DNA of 64,000 bases from Pauljensenia sp018375675 (GTDB taxonomy: Bacteria; Actinomycetota; Actinomycetes; Actinomycetales; Actinomycetaceae), in the NCBI GenBank assembly GCA_041432705.1, contig JAPWAE010000002.1:62001-126000 (forward strand), written 5' to 3'. Shown in pieces: positions 10,156 through 19,342 of this stretch (its first letter is position 1; every line of letters begins with the position of its first letter). The notes under the pieces were generated by a model. It was not told the origin of the DNA and made no database searches. It saw only the letters and a list, made by a program, of their open reading frames with translations. The position numbers and the translations under genes were made by a program.

Positions 10156-10863
10156 TCAGCCGACGAGGGATGCGAGGACGGAACGGAAGATGCCCAGGCC
10201 GTCGGTGCCGCCGTGGTGGCTGGCGCCGTCGGCTCCGAGGGAGAGCGGGCCGAAGCCGGCCTCGGTCGCGTGCTCGGGGTGGGGCATGAGGCCGACGACG
10301 TTGCCCGCGGCGTTGGTAACGCCCGCGATGTCGTTGGCGGAGCCGTTGGGGTTGAAGTCGACGTAGCGGAACACGACGCGGCCTTCGCCCTCGAGCCGTT
10401 CGAGCTCGGCGGGAGACGCCTGGAAGTTGCCCTCACCGTTCTTGAGGGGGACGGTGATGGTGTCGCCGACACTGTAGGCACGCGTCCACGCGGTGTCCGC
10501 GTTCTCGATGCGCAGCACCTGGTCGCGGCACAGGAACTTCTGGTGGTCGTTGCGGATGAGCGCGCCGGGCAGCAGGTGCGACTCGCACAGGACCTGGAAG
10601 CCGTTGCAGATGCCCAGGACGGGCAGGCCTCGTCCGGCTTCGCGCACGATTTCGCTCATGACGGGAGCGGTCGCGGCGATCGCGCCACAGCGCAGGTAGT
10701 CGCCGTAGGAGAAGCCGCCGGGGATGACGACCGCGTCGACGCCGTGCAGGTCGGCGTCCTTGTGCCACAGGGACACGGCCTCCGCGCCCGCGATTTCAAC
10801 CGCGCGGGCGGCGTCGCGGTCGTCGAGGGTGCCGGGGAAGGTGACGACTCCGACGCGGGTCAC
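10156..10863 (-). CDS. purQ: Phosphoribosylformylglycinamidine synthase subunit PurQ
   Basis: This 235-residue class I glutaminase feeds ammonia to PurL. It begins VTRVGVVTFPGTLDDRDAAR at a GTG that overlaps the purS stop codon (GTGA at 10860-10863), a sign of translational coupling. The catalytic nucleophile Cys lies in LGICNGFQVL and the catalytic His and Glu in MPHPEHATE. PGGFSYGDYLRCGAIA and NDHQKFLCRD are typical of the family. An upstream in-frame start is rejected because it would cover most of purS. Confidence 0.96.
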   Translation of the reverse strand: MTRVGVVTFPGTLDDRDAARAVEIAGAEAVSLWHKDADLHGVDAVVIPGGFSYGDYLRCGAIAATAPVMSEIVREAGRGLPVLGICNGFQVLCESHLLPGALIRNDHQKFLCRDQVLRIENADTAWTRAYSVGDTITVPLKNGEGNFQASPAELERLEGEGRVVFRYVDFNPNGSANDIAGVTNAAGNVVGLMPHPEHATEAGFGPLSLGADGASHHGGTDGLGIFRSVLASLVG

Positions 10864-11141
10864 TGCACGCCTCCCGCGTAACGGGCATCGGCCTCGTCGA
10901 TGGCCTCGACGCGCACGACGTCCTCGATGATCGGGTTGGACAGGACCTCTTCGGCGGCCTTGCGGGCCTGGTCCAGGAGCTCGTCGGTAACGGGACCGTC
11001 CACGCTCAGGTGGAAGCACTTACCCTGGCGCACGGCCTCGAAGCTCGTGATTCCGAGCCTGGGCAGCGCCGAACCGACAGCCTTACCCTGGGGATCCAGG
11101 ATCTCCGGCTTCGGCATCACTTCCACGATGATTCGCCCCAC
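10860..11141 (-). CDS. purS: Phosphoribosylformylglycinamidine synthase subunit PurS
   Basis: This 93-residue protein bridges PurQ and PurL in the FGAM synthase complex. Family signatures GRIIVEVMPKPEILDPQGKAV at the N-terminus and VRQGKCFHLSVDG in the middle are present. I place the start at the GTG at 11141, where AGGAGG lies five to six bases upstream; a longer frame from an ATG at 11183 lacks such a site and adds residues not usual in the family. It is the first gene of the purS-purQ-purL run. Confidence 0.93.
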   Translation of the reverse strand: MGRIIVEVMPKPEILDPQGKAVGSALPRLGITSFEAVRQGKCFHLSVDGPVTDELLDQARKAAEEVLSNPIIEDVVRVEAIDEADARYAGGVQ

Positions 11142-11183
11142 GGCGTTCCTCCTTGTGTTGTTGGTGAGGATCCCGCCGTGCAT

Positions 11184-11200
11184 CTTGCCCGGCGGGCAAG
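11184..11200 (-). terminator. Short hairpin between purC and purS
   Basis: CTTGCCC and GGGCAAG form a 7-bp stem with a three-base loop, ending six bases after the purC stop codon region. No T-run is visible. It may attenuate rather than stop readthrough into purS. Confidence 0.35.
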
Positions 11201-11205
11201 TCTGT

Positions 11206-12207
11206 TTACAGGATGGGGTCCGACCCGGTGAGTCGGCGGTATGCCTCGACGTAGCGCGCGGCGGTCGCAGCGGCCACGGATTCGGGCAGCGCGGGCGGGT
11301 TAGCGCCCGAAGAGCGGTCCCAGCCGGACTGCTCGGAGACCAGCCAGTCGCGCACGTACTGCTTGTCGAAGCTGGGCGCGACCTGGCCCTCCACCCACTG
11401 GTCGGCGGGCCAGAACCGCGAGGAGTCCGGGGTCAGGATCTCGTCCGCGAGCACGAGCGCGCCCGTGGTCACGTCGATGCCGAACTCGAACTTGGTGTCC
11501 GCGATGATGATGCCGCGCTCGGCGGCGATGTCGCGGGCTGCCCGGTACAGGGCGATCGACAGGTCGCGGATCGCAATCGCGAGCTCCTCGCCGATGCGCT
11601 CGACGGTCTGCTCGAAGGTGATGTTCTCGTCGTGCTCGCCCAGATCGGCCTTCGCGGCGGGCGTGAAGATCGGCTCCTCAAGGCGCGAGGCCTCGGTCAG
11701 GCCCTCGGGCAGCGTGATGCCACACACGGAGCCACTCTCGCGGTACTCCGCCAGGCCGGAGCCCGTCAGGTAGCCGCGCACGACGCACTCGATGGGGATC
11801 ATGTGCAGGCTGCGGCACACGACCGCGCGCCCGTCCACCTCGGCGGGCACCGTGAAGCGCGTGGGCTGGGCGCCCTCCAGGGCGCGCGAGGCCTCGGCCG
11901 GAGCCTTCGTACCCACGGCCAGCAGGTGGTTTTCCACGAGGGGACGCAGCTGGCCCATCCACCAGATGGCAAGCTGGTTGAGGACCGCACCCTTGCCGGG
12001 GATCAGCGTGGGCAGCACGTAGTCGTAGGCGCTAATGCGATCAGAGGTCACCATGAGGAGCGCCTCCGGGCCAGCCTTCGCGTGGCGCGGGCGGCCCGCC
12101 GGGGTGGCGGCCTGCGGCGCAGGGCCAACCACGGCCTCGTCGGGAGCGTAGATGTCGCGAACCTTGCCCGCGCTCAGCGGGGTCCAGCCGTGGAGGGTGG
12201 CGGTCAT
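11206..12207 (-). CDS. purC: Phosphoribosylaminoimidazole-succinocarboxamide synthase
   Basis: This 333-residue enzyme joins CAIR and aspartate using ATP to give SAICAR. It opens with GWTPLSAGKVRDIYAPDE, the nucleotide-binding hairpin of PurC, and contains VTSDRISAYDYVLPTLIPGKGAVLNQ, IECVVRGYLTGSGLAEY and the DTKFEFGID strand. It is longer than many bacterial PurC proteins because of a Pro/Ala-rich insertion at about residues 28-45. The start at ATG 12207 is set by GAGGAG just upstream. It lies 19 bases after purD in the same direction and so is probably co-transcribed with it. Confidence 0.95.
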   Translation of the reverse strand: MTATLHGWTPLSAGKVRDIYAPDEAVVGPAPQAATPAGRPRHAKAGPEALLMVTSDRISAYDYVLPTLIPGKGAVLNQLAIWWMGQLRPLVENHLLAVGTKAPAEASRALEGAQPTRFTVPAEVDGRAVVCRSLHMIPIECVVRGYLTGSGLAEYRESGSVCGITLPEGLTEASRLEEPIFTPAAKADLGEHDENITFEQTVERIGEELAIAIRDLSIALYRAARDIAAERGIIIADTKFEFGIDVTTGALVLADEILTPDSSRFWPADQWVEGQVAPSFDKQYVRDWLVSEQSGWDRSSGANPPALPESVAAATAARYVEAYRRLTGSDPIL

Positions 12208-12226
12208 GATGCTCCTCAGTGGGTTC

Positions 12227-13561
12227 TCAGTCGAGGGTGACGACCAGGTCGGCGGGCCACGTCGCAATGTCGCTGCGGTGGTGCTCCCCGTCGAAATGGA
12301 TGAGGTCGACGCCGCGGTAGGCGAGCGCCCGCGCCTCGTCGAGCGTGGCCGCGCGGGCGACGACGTCGAGGACTCGGCCGCCGGAGTTCACCAGCGCGTA
12401 GGTCGGTTCGAAGCCGCAGCATCCCGCCGCGACGTCGGTCGGGTCGTCGGTGATCTCCTCGGAGGTACCGGCGTGGATGACGTGGACGCCGTCGAGTTCC
12501 TCGGCCGCTTCGATACCGGTGATCTCATGTCCGGTATCCGTGGGGCCCGGGTAGCCGCCCGAGGCCATGACGACCGTGACGGCAGCGTCCTCGCTCCACA
12601 CGGGGGCGGGGGCCTTGGCCAGGGTGCCGGTCGCAGCCGCGTACAGGATGGGGGCCAGCGGGGAGTCGAGGCGCTCGAGGACGGCCTGGGTCTCCGGGTC
12701 GCCGAAACGCACGTTGAACTCGACGACGCGGATGCCCTTCGAGGTCATCGCGAGGCCGCAGTACAGGAGGCCGCGGAAGGGGGTGCCGCGACGCGCCATC
12801 TCGGTGATGACGGGCTGGGCCACCTCGTCAACGATGCGCTGCGTGGCCTCTTCGGGGAGCCACGGGAGGGGGCTGTAGGCACCCATGCCGCCCGTGTTCG
12901 GGCCCTCGTTGCCGTCACCCACGCGCTTGAAGTCCTGCGCGGGCTGCAGCGGCACGACGGTGGCACCGTCGGCGAAACAGAAGAGGGAGACCTCGGGGCC
13001 GTCGAGGTAGTCCTCGATGACGACCGCTCCCCCGTCGCGCGACAGGCAGGCACGCGCATGCTCCGAGGCCTGGGCGCGGTCGGTGGTCACAACAACACCC
13101 TTACCGGCGGCAAGCGCGTCATCCTTCACGACGTAGGGGGCACCCAGGTCGTCAAACGCGGCCTCGACCTCGTCCATCGTGGTGCACGTGAAGGAGCGAG
13201 CCGTGGCCACGCCGGCATCGGCCATAACCTGCTTCGCGAAAGACTTGGAGGCCTCGAGGCGCGCCGCGTCCTTCGTCGGGCCAAACACGGGGATTCCGTA
13301 GTCCAGGACCGCATCCGCGACGCCCGCGACGAGCGGAGCCTCGGGGCCGACGACCACGAGGTCGACGTTCTCGGATGTGGCGCGACGGACGACATCCTTT
13401 GGATCCAGGGGATCCATGGTCAGGGAGCGCCCCAGCTGCTCCAGCGCGGGATTACCCGCCTGGACGACAAGCTCAACAGGATGCTCGGGGGTGGACGTTC
13501 GTACAAGCGCACGGGCGATCGCGTGTTCGCGACCCCCGTTACCAACGAGAAGAACCTTCAC
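12227..13561 (-). CDS. purD: Phosphoribosylamine-glycine ligase
   Basis: This 444-residue ATP-grasp enzyme makes GAR from phosphoribosylamine, glycine and ATP, step two of purine synthesis. The N-terminal KVLLVGNGGREHAIA loop, VVGPEAPLVAGVAD, the ATP-grasp segment YVVKDDALAAGKGVVV and the metal-binding VVEFNVRFGDPETQ are all intact. The start codon is GTG, with TAGGCT six bases before it and no ribosome binding site, which suggests a leaderless message heading a purD-purC unit. Confidence 0.96.
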   Translation of the reverse strand: MKVLLVGNGGREHAIARALVRTSTPEHPVELVVQAGNPALEQLGRSLTMDPLDPKDVVRRATSENVDLVVVGPEAPLVAGVADAVLDYGIPVFGPTKDAARLEASKSFAKQVMADAGVATARSFTCTTMDEVEAAFDDLGAPYVVKDDALAAGKGVVVTTDRAQASEHARACLSRDGGAVVIEDYLDGPEVSLFCFADGATVVPLQPAQDFKRVGDGNEGPNTGGMGAYSPLPWLPEEATQRIVDEVAQPVITEMARRGTPFRGLLYCGLAMTSKGIRVVEFNVRFGDPETQAVLERLDSPLAPILYAAATGTLAKAPAPVWSEDAAVTVVMASGGYPGPTDTGHEITGIEAAEELDGVHVIHAGTSEEITDDPTDVAAGCCGFEPTYALVNSGGRVLDVVARAATLDEARALAYRGVDLIHFDGEHHRSDIATWPADLVVTLD

Positions 13562-13567
13562 GATTCA

Positions 13568-13573
13568 AGCCTA
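13568..13573 (-). promoter_or_regulatory. Leaderless -10 element (TAGGCT) of purD
   Basis: TAGGCT is followed by TGAATC and then the GTG start at 13561. The same TAGGCTTGAA occurs at the same distance before the MscS-type channel gene at 43.8 kb. Confidence 0.5.
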
Positions 13574-13582
13574 TCGGTGTTT

Positions 13583-13601
13583 GGTGGCTTTCCGGGCCAC
13601 C
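13583..13601 (-). terminator. Possible terminator of the MoxR/VWA operon
   Basis: GGTGGC and GCCACC form a 6-bp stem about 53 bases after the last gene of the operon. The stem is modest and no T-run follows on the minus strand. Confidence 0.3.
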
Positions 13602-13653
13602 GTGGTGTTTTATGGGTGCACGTCACAGCGAAAGTGAGACGGGCTTACAGCCC

Positions 13654-14688
13654 TCACCAGGCGCCATTCGGGTTGCCGCTGCGGCGGTCATCCTTCTTGT
13701 CGCGCTGGTCCTTGTTGCGCTGATCGTTCTTGTGCTGCAGCTCCTCGCGGCGCTGCTTCTCATCCGGAGTCTCCCCCTCGTAGGGGTTCTGCGTGGGGCT
13801 CGGGCTGGGACTCGGGTTCGTCTGCTGATCCTTCGATCCCTTGTCCTGCTGGTCCTGCTGCTGGTCCTTCTGCTGGTCCTGCTGCTGGTCGCCCTGCTCC
13901 TGGGACTGCTCCTCAGCCTTCTGCTTCTTGTCCTCGACGCGTTCCTTGTTCTGGTCGGCGGGGTTATCGGACTGCTTGCCAGACTGCTGCTGGTCACCGG
14001 ACTGGCCCTGCTTGCCGGACTGATCCTTGTTGTCGGACTGGTTCTGGTCGTCAGACTGGTTCTGATCGGACTGGTTCTGGCTGGAGTTGGAGGCGGTCTG
14101 ACAGGGGGCGACGGTCTCTTCGGCTTCCTGGTAGGTAGTCGCGGCATTTCCGTAGGCGCCGGCGGCAGCCTGCGCGTCGCCCTGAATCTCGATGCCGATT
14201 GCGAGGTTGACGCGAACGCGGCATTCGTAGGAGAAGGGCTCGAGTCGGCCGGGCTTAACCTCGGTGGCCTTGGGGACAAGGTCGAAGGCGGTACGCAGCT
14301 CCGTCACGCCCTCGTCAGTCTGCCCCTGACGCACGAGAGTGGTACCGCGGTTGTAGTGCGCCACCCATCGCTCGATACCGATCTTCGTCCACGTCATCTG
14401 GCCTTCATAGCCCGTCTGGGCAACATCGTATTCCTGCGCCTTCCAGTGGCTCAGGGACGAGCGCGACCAGGCCGAGAGGCCGATCAGGTACGCGGCGACG
14501 CTCAGCACGATGACGAGGATCGGGATGGAGTACCACAGAGGGCGCAGCGCACGGGGGTTGCGCTGGATCTTCTGCTTACCCGACGAGGCCTTGGTGAGCT
14601 TCGCGCGAACGGACGCATCGACGGGATCGACCTGCGGTGCACCAAAGGGGAGGAGGTCTGCTTCAGGCTGCGAGTTCTCAGATGGCAT
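13654..14688 (-). CDS. Membrane-anchored TPR-like protein with Gln/Asp-rich tail
   Basis: This 344-residue protein is the last gene of the MoxR/VWA operon and overlaps the preceding VWA gene by 11 bases. It has a polar N-terminus, one membrane segment at about residues 50-72 (LWYSIPILVIVLSVAAYLIG), then an extracytoplasmic helical region, HYNRGTTLVRQGQTDEGVTELRTAF, that looks like tetratricopeptide repeats. From about residue 195 the chain is low-complexity, rich in Gln, Asp, Lys and Ser, with repeated QNQSD and QQQDQQ. In comparable bacterial operons a TPR partner follows the VWA proteins. GAGGAA lies before the ATG. Exact role unknown. Confidence 0.75.
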   Translation of the reverse strand: MPSENSQPEADLLPFGAPQVDPVDASVRAKLTKASSGKQKIQRNPRALRPLWYSIPILVIVLSVAAYLIGLSAWSRSSLSHWKAQEYDVAQTGYEGQMTWTKIGIERWVAHYNRGTTLVRQGQTDEGVTELRTAFDLVPKATEVKPGRLEPFSYECRVRVNLAIGIEIQGDAQAAAGAYGNAATTYQEAEETVAPCQTASNSSQNQSDQNQSDDQNQSDNKDQSGKQGQSGDQQQSGKQSDNPADQNKERVEDKKQKAEEQSQEQGDQQQDQQKDQQQDQQDKGSKDQQTNPSPSPSPTQNPYEGETPDEKQRREELQHKNDQRNKDQRDKKDDRRSGNPNGAW

Positions 14689-15712
14689 GGGAGTTCCTCA
14701 ACTGTTGGGCGCGCAGCGCCAGCGTGGTGCCCTCCCACGCGAGGAGAGCCCCGAGTAGAAGCGCGAAAGGCCAGATGATGTAGCGATACGTGTCTTTCAG
14801 GTTGCGCGTCTCGGCCATCGTCGTCGCCTTGTCGAGCACGGAACGAGCATGCGATTCGATCGCCGATTTGTCGGGCGAGTGCACATAGTCGACGCCCACG
14901 CGTGAGGCGACATCCTCGAGGGCGGCCTCGTCGATCTTCGAAATGGCGATCGGGTTGTCAGGCTTCGAGGAGTCGTGGATGTACTCGGGTTCACCGCCGC
15001 TCTGGGAGCCGCTGTCGCCCAGGCGCAGCACCCTCATGGGGCCGCCTTGCTCGGTGCCGTAGCCGAGGACAAGGCCGCCGTCGATGTACTCCTTGACGGC
15101 ATCCCAGTCGCTGGCCTCACCTGAGGGCGCGCTGGTCCAGTGGTCCTGGTTGGAGGTCTCGCCGTCGGATAAAACGAAGAGGGCTCGCACATTCTGGGGG
15201 TGGCGCTCCTTGTTCTTCTTCAGGAGCTTGGCGAGGTCTTGGGCGGGTCGATTCACCGACGATCCCTGGGAGGAACTGGAGAGCTCGCGGTCGAAGGAAT
15301 CCATGTATGAGATGACCGCGGAGGCGTCGGAGGTCAGCGGAAGGTCCGTGTGGACCTTCGAGTCCCACGACATGATGGAGAAGCGCGAGCCGGTGAGGAT
15401 GTTCATCATGATCGAGATGTCGTTGCGCACACCATCGATGCGGGGCTTGCTGCCGTCCCAGTCCTCAGCGGCCATGGATCCGGTGCGGTCGATGACGAAG
15501 TAGACCTCGAGGGTCGAGGTCACTTCCTGGGCCTCGCCGGGGATCGACGGGCCTGCGCCCATGATGATGACCGTGACAACGATGAGGAAGCGACGCAGGA
15601 CGTCCATGACGTGGCGGCGGGTGGCGCGCTTGGCCGACAGGAACACGAAGAGCGCGCCGAGCACGCCAACGATGCCCAGGAGGGCCAAGTGAAAGACGGG
15701 GCGAAAAATCAT
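14678..15712 (-). CDS. VWA domain membrane protein (second of pair)
   Basis: This is a 344-residue protein with membrane segments near the N-terminus (residues 8-25 and about 38-55) and near the C-terminus (about 312-332), enclosing a von Willebrand factor A domain. The metal-ion site is VIDRTGSM, so the usual DxSxS has Thr in place of the first Ser. ALFVLSDGETS supplies the later metal-binding Asp. It lies one base after the upstream VWA gene and overlaps the TPR gene, matching the BatA/BatB arrangement of MoxR operons. GGAGG precedes the ATG. It probably acts at the cell membrane as an adaptor for the MoxR ATPase. Confidence 0.85.
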   Translation of the reverse strand: MIFRPVFHLALLGIVGVLGALFVFLSAKRATRRHVMDVLRRFLIVVTVIIMGAGPSIPGEAQEVTSTLEVYFVIDRTGSMAAEDWDGSKPRIDGVRNDISIMMNILTGSRFSIMSWDSKVHTDLPLTSDASAVISYMDSFDRELSSSSQGSSVNRPAQDLAKLLKKNKERHPQNVRALFVLSDGETSNQDHWTSAPSGEASDWDAVKEYIDGGLVLGYGTEQGGPMRVLRLGDSGSQSGGEPEYIHDSSKPDNPIAISKIDEAALEDVASRVGVDYVHSPDKSAIESHARSVLDKATTMAETRNLKDTYRYIIWPFALLLGALLAWEGTTLALRAQQLRNSHAI

Positions 15713-15713
15713 G

Positions 15714-16730
15714 TCAGAGCCTCCCGAACGCCAGCAGACCGAGCAGCGACACGACGCCGACGAGTGTCCACCCCAAGGCGGCGCCGGGGCGGTCCGTCTC
15801 TATCATCTTTCCAGCGGAGTCGAGTTCTTCTTTCTGTTCGGCCTCGATCTGGCGCACCACGCTATCCACCGCTGACGGGGACGATGCATCGTAGAAGTCG
15901 CCGCCGGTCTTACGGACTTCGTCACGCAGCTGCAGGGCCTCGGAGCTCAGGCTGATATCCGATCCCGGGTACAGGGCCGTGACCGTGACGCCCTGACTCT
16001 TCGCGAATTCGATCGCCTCGCTCAGGTCGTAGACGCCGTCGCCGTACACCTCGTTGTCGGTAGCCAGCAGGATGGTGCGGGAGCGCTGCTTGTCGTTATG
16101 GTCGAAGCCCATGATGCACGAGGCCAGACCGTCGCCGACGAGCGAAGAGACCTCCTGGTTCTCGTCCAGGACGGGCTCCAGGTACTCGAAGAGTTCCCTT
16201 GTTCCAGATATCTTTCCACCAATTTGGATGAGGCCGGTGTCGATCGTGTCCGACATGTCCTGGAGGACGTCGGTGGCCATGTCGTAGTCGTCGGTGAGCG
16301 GGAACATCGTCATCGAGTAGGCATCCCACAGCTGCAGCGAGATCCTCTCGCCCTCGAAGTGGGAGATGATTTCTCGGAAGGCCCCACCGATCTTTGAGTC
16401 GTAAGGCAGCATCGATCCGGACGAGTCCAGGCACAGGACGATGTCGCGGCTCGCGGACTTGTCGTGCTTGACGTAGCGGTCGACGGGCGCGCCCGCCGAC
16501 ACGGAGGTCGCGATGACGGCAATCAGGAAGCAGACGAAGGCTATGGCCAGCGAGGCGCGCGTGCGACGCACGAGCGCCTGGTACTTCGGCAGGCCGCGCA
16601 GGTAGCCGGTGTTGGCAACCCACCCCTTCTTGCCCGAACGCACGCCAGCGCGACGCGCGAGCAGCCAGCCGACGACCGTCGCGATTGCGACAACCGCCAG
16701 GACGACGGGAATTAACCACCAGAACCTCAT
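15714..16730 (-). CDS. VWA domain membrane protein (first of pair)
   Basis: This 338-residue protein has an N-terminal membrane helix (residues 5-24), a second at about 62-80, a VWA domain and a C-terminal helix (about 318-336). The metal-ion site is the canonical LCLDSSGSM, and TILLATDNE provides the later conserved Asp. Its ATG overlaps the stop of the preceding gene by four bases. Together with the following VWA protein it resembles a BatA/BatB pair, an extracytoplasmic protein-binding module controlled by MoxR. A role in envelope stress or cell-surface assembly is inference from other MoxR systems. Confidence 0.85.
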   Translation of the reverse strand: MRFWWLIPVVLAVVAIATVVGWLLARRAGVRSGKKGWVANTGYLRGLPKYQALVRRTRASLAIAFVCFLIAVIATSVSAGAPVDRYVKHDKSASRDIVLCLDSSGSMLPYDSKIGGAFREIISHFEGERISLQLWDAYSMTMFPLTDDYDMATDVLQDMSDTIDTGLIQIGGKISGTRELFEYLEPVLDENQEVSSLVGDGLASCIMGFDHNDKQRSRTILLATDNEVYGDGVYDLSEAIEFAKSQGVTVTALYPGSDISLSSEALQLRDEVRKTGGDFYDASSPSAVDSVVRQIEAEQKEELDSAGKMIETDRPGAALGWTLVGVVSLLGLLAFGRL

Positions 16731-17215
16731 ACGTTCACCGCCTCCACGGCCATGGTCAAGACGTTGGTGACGGCCTCGTGAGAGGGCTGCCCCTGCGCGA
16801 TGTCATCGCCCGAGAAACTGGGGACTTCGCACGCCTGCAGCACGTCGGCCAGGCCCGGCCACACGGGGACGAGCTCGCGCACTTCGGAGACGGTTGCGAC
16901 CTCGAGGTCTCGGCCCGTTCGCTCAGTGCCCAGGGCACGCATGAGGCCCGCGAGCGCCAGGTGAACACCGCGCGCATCCAAGTCGCCGTCGGCGTAGCGG
17001 TCGGCAATCTGATCGACGTACGTGAGGTACTTCTTGCGGCGGGCATCCGTGATCGTCTGAAGTTCCATGACCTCGCCGATGCGCGAGGTCCACCAGCGCC
17101 AGATGCTGTAGACGATCCACCCCAGAACGGCGACAACGAGCACCGTCCCCAGGATCCACATCCAGTTCGGGTAGAGCGCGGGATCGTTCAGGCCGTTGGT
17201 GAGATCACCGGACAT
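16727..17215 (-). CDS. Small membrane protein of the MoxR/VWA operon (DUF4381-like position)
   Basis: This 162-residue protein has one membrane helix at about residues 18-40 (MWILGTVLVVAVLGWIVYSI), then a cytoplasmic helical region with ARRKKYLTYVDQIADRYADG. In size, topology and place between DUF58 and the VWA genes it resembles the DUF4381-type component of such operons, but I see no decisive sequence motif. It overlaps the upstream gene by 11 bases and the downstream one by four, so translation is probably coupled. Confidence 0.7.
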   Translation of the reverse strand: MSGDLTNGLNDPALYPNWMWILGTVLVVAVLGWIVYSIWRWWTSRIGEVMELQTITDARRKKYLTYVDQIADRYADGDLDARGVHLALAGLMRALGTERTGRDLEVATVSEVRELVPVWPGLADVLQACEVPSFSGDDIAQGQPSHEAVTNVLTMAVEAVNV

Positions 17216-18098
17216 GTGCTCCCCTTTCGAGGGCTCGCATGAGTGCGCGCGGGACGTCCTCGCTGGAGCCCACGTCCACGCGGATCACCCCACGCTTATC
17301 GAGCATTTGAGCGACTGCGTGTCGGCGCATCGCCACGAGATTGGCGGCTTCCCCGGCCAGCTGCGAGTCGCGCAGCAGGAAGTCCGGGAGAGGCCCTTCA
17401 GTCACGTCGACCACGTTCGTCCCCTCGTCAAGGGAGGTCGGGTCGATGTCCTCGACGCTCACGAGGATGACCTGGTGGCGCACGGACAGGGACTTGATGA
17501 GGTCATCGGACAGACGCGTCGGCTCGGGCTGGGTTGCGTCGGTGACGATGACCATGAGGCTGCGGCGTCGGGTCACCGTCCGCGCGCGTGCCAGGAGCTT
17601 GGGCACATCCGAGTGCGGGGAGGACAGCGTGATGTCCTCCTCGATGCGGCGCATGATGGTTTCGGCGTGGGCATTTCCGGATCGGGCGGGCATGAAGCGC
17701 ACGCGCTCGGCATCGCCGGCGACGAGGCCGATCTGATCTCCGCGCGCCACGCTCAGCCATGCGATCGCCTCGCATGCGGTGAGGGCGATCTCTTCCTTGG
17801 TCTCACCCGACGGGGCGAGAGCACCCATTTCGCGGCCCGTGTCGACGACGAGCATGACCTGCAGGTTCGCCGTGGCCTCGTGCCTCTTGATGACCGGCGA
17901 ACCGGTGCGAGCCGTCGCCGCCCAGTCGATTTCACGCACGTCGTCGCCCGGCTGATAGGGAGCCAGGTCCATGAACTCCCAGCCGCGTCCCTGCCGCAGC
18001 GCGGAGTGCTGTCCATCCATGATGGACAGCAGCTTGCGCATGACGGGCAGCTGGATGCGCGTGGAGAGCGCGTGGATTTCGCGCGAGCGTACAGGCAT
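17205..18098 (-). CDS. DUF58 domain protein
   Basis: This 297-residue soluble protein carries the DUF58 hallmark near residues 43-57, FMDLAPYQPGDDVREIDWAATART, followed by VMLVVDTGREM, a degenerate VWA-like strand. DUF58 proteins are encoded next to MoxR ATPases and are thought to be their partners. Here the gene follows moxR by 39 bases and overlaps the next gene. GAGGAAC precedes the ATG at 18098. Confidence 0.88.
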   Translation of the reverse strand: MPVRSREIHALSTRIQLPVMRKLLSIMDGQHSALRQGRGWEFMDLAPYQPGDDVREIDWAATARTGSPVIKRHEATANLQVMLVVDTGREMGALAPSGETKEEIALTACEAIAWLSVARGDQIGLVAGDAERVRFMPARSGNAHAETIMRRIEEDITLSSPHSDVPKLLARARTVTRRRSLMVIVTDATQPEPTRLSDDLIKSLSVRHQVILVSVEDIDPTSLDEGTNVVDVTEGPLPDFLLRDSQLAGEAANLVAMRRHAVAQMLDKRGVIRVDVGSSEDVPRALMRALERGAHVR

Positions 18099-18137
18099 TG
18101 CGTTCCTCGAGGGCGTTGGCGGCGGGCGGGAGAATCG

Positions 18138-19127
<990 letters not shown>

Positions 19128-19284
19128 GGGCTCTCCTTGCGTGCGCGGTCGGATGCTGTTCCAGTGTAGCCCCTCCGACTCATCGTTGACACAACCCGGT
19201 CAGTTTTCACTTCTTCATCGACGAGGCGGGGGCTGGCTGCCGCTTGGGATCTTTCCTCTGCGTTTCGCCAGTCAGCCCCGCGGG

Positions 19285-19327
19285 GAGAAAAAGGGGCGAG
19301 CCCCGGAGTTTCCTCCGGGGCTCGCCC
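19285..19327 (-). terminator. Intrinsic terminator of pckG
   Basis: On the minus strand a 15-bp perfect stem (arms at 19294-19308 and 19313-19327, GGGCGAGCCCCGGAG and its complement) with a four-base loop is followed by CCTTTTTCTC. It starts 15 bases past the pckG stop codon. This is a textbook intrinsic terminator. Confidence 0.9.
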
Positions 19328-19342
19328 TCAGATCCGCGCGGA

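Noticed and set aside
12152..13723. Long plus-strand frame over purD, and similar ones at 17196-19169, 19244-21193 and 21454-23316 (minus)
   Set aside because: Each lies opposite a well-supported gene. High-GC genes leave long open frames on the other strand; no motif or start signal supports them.
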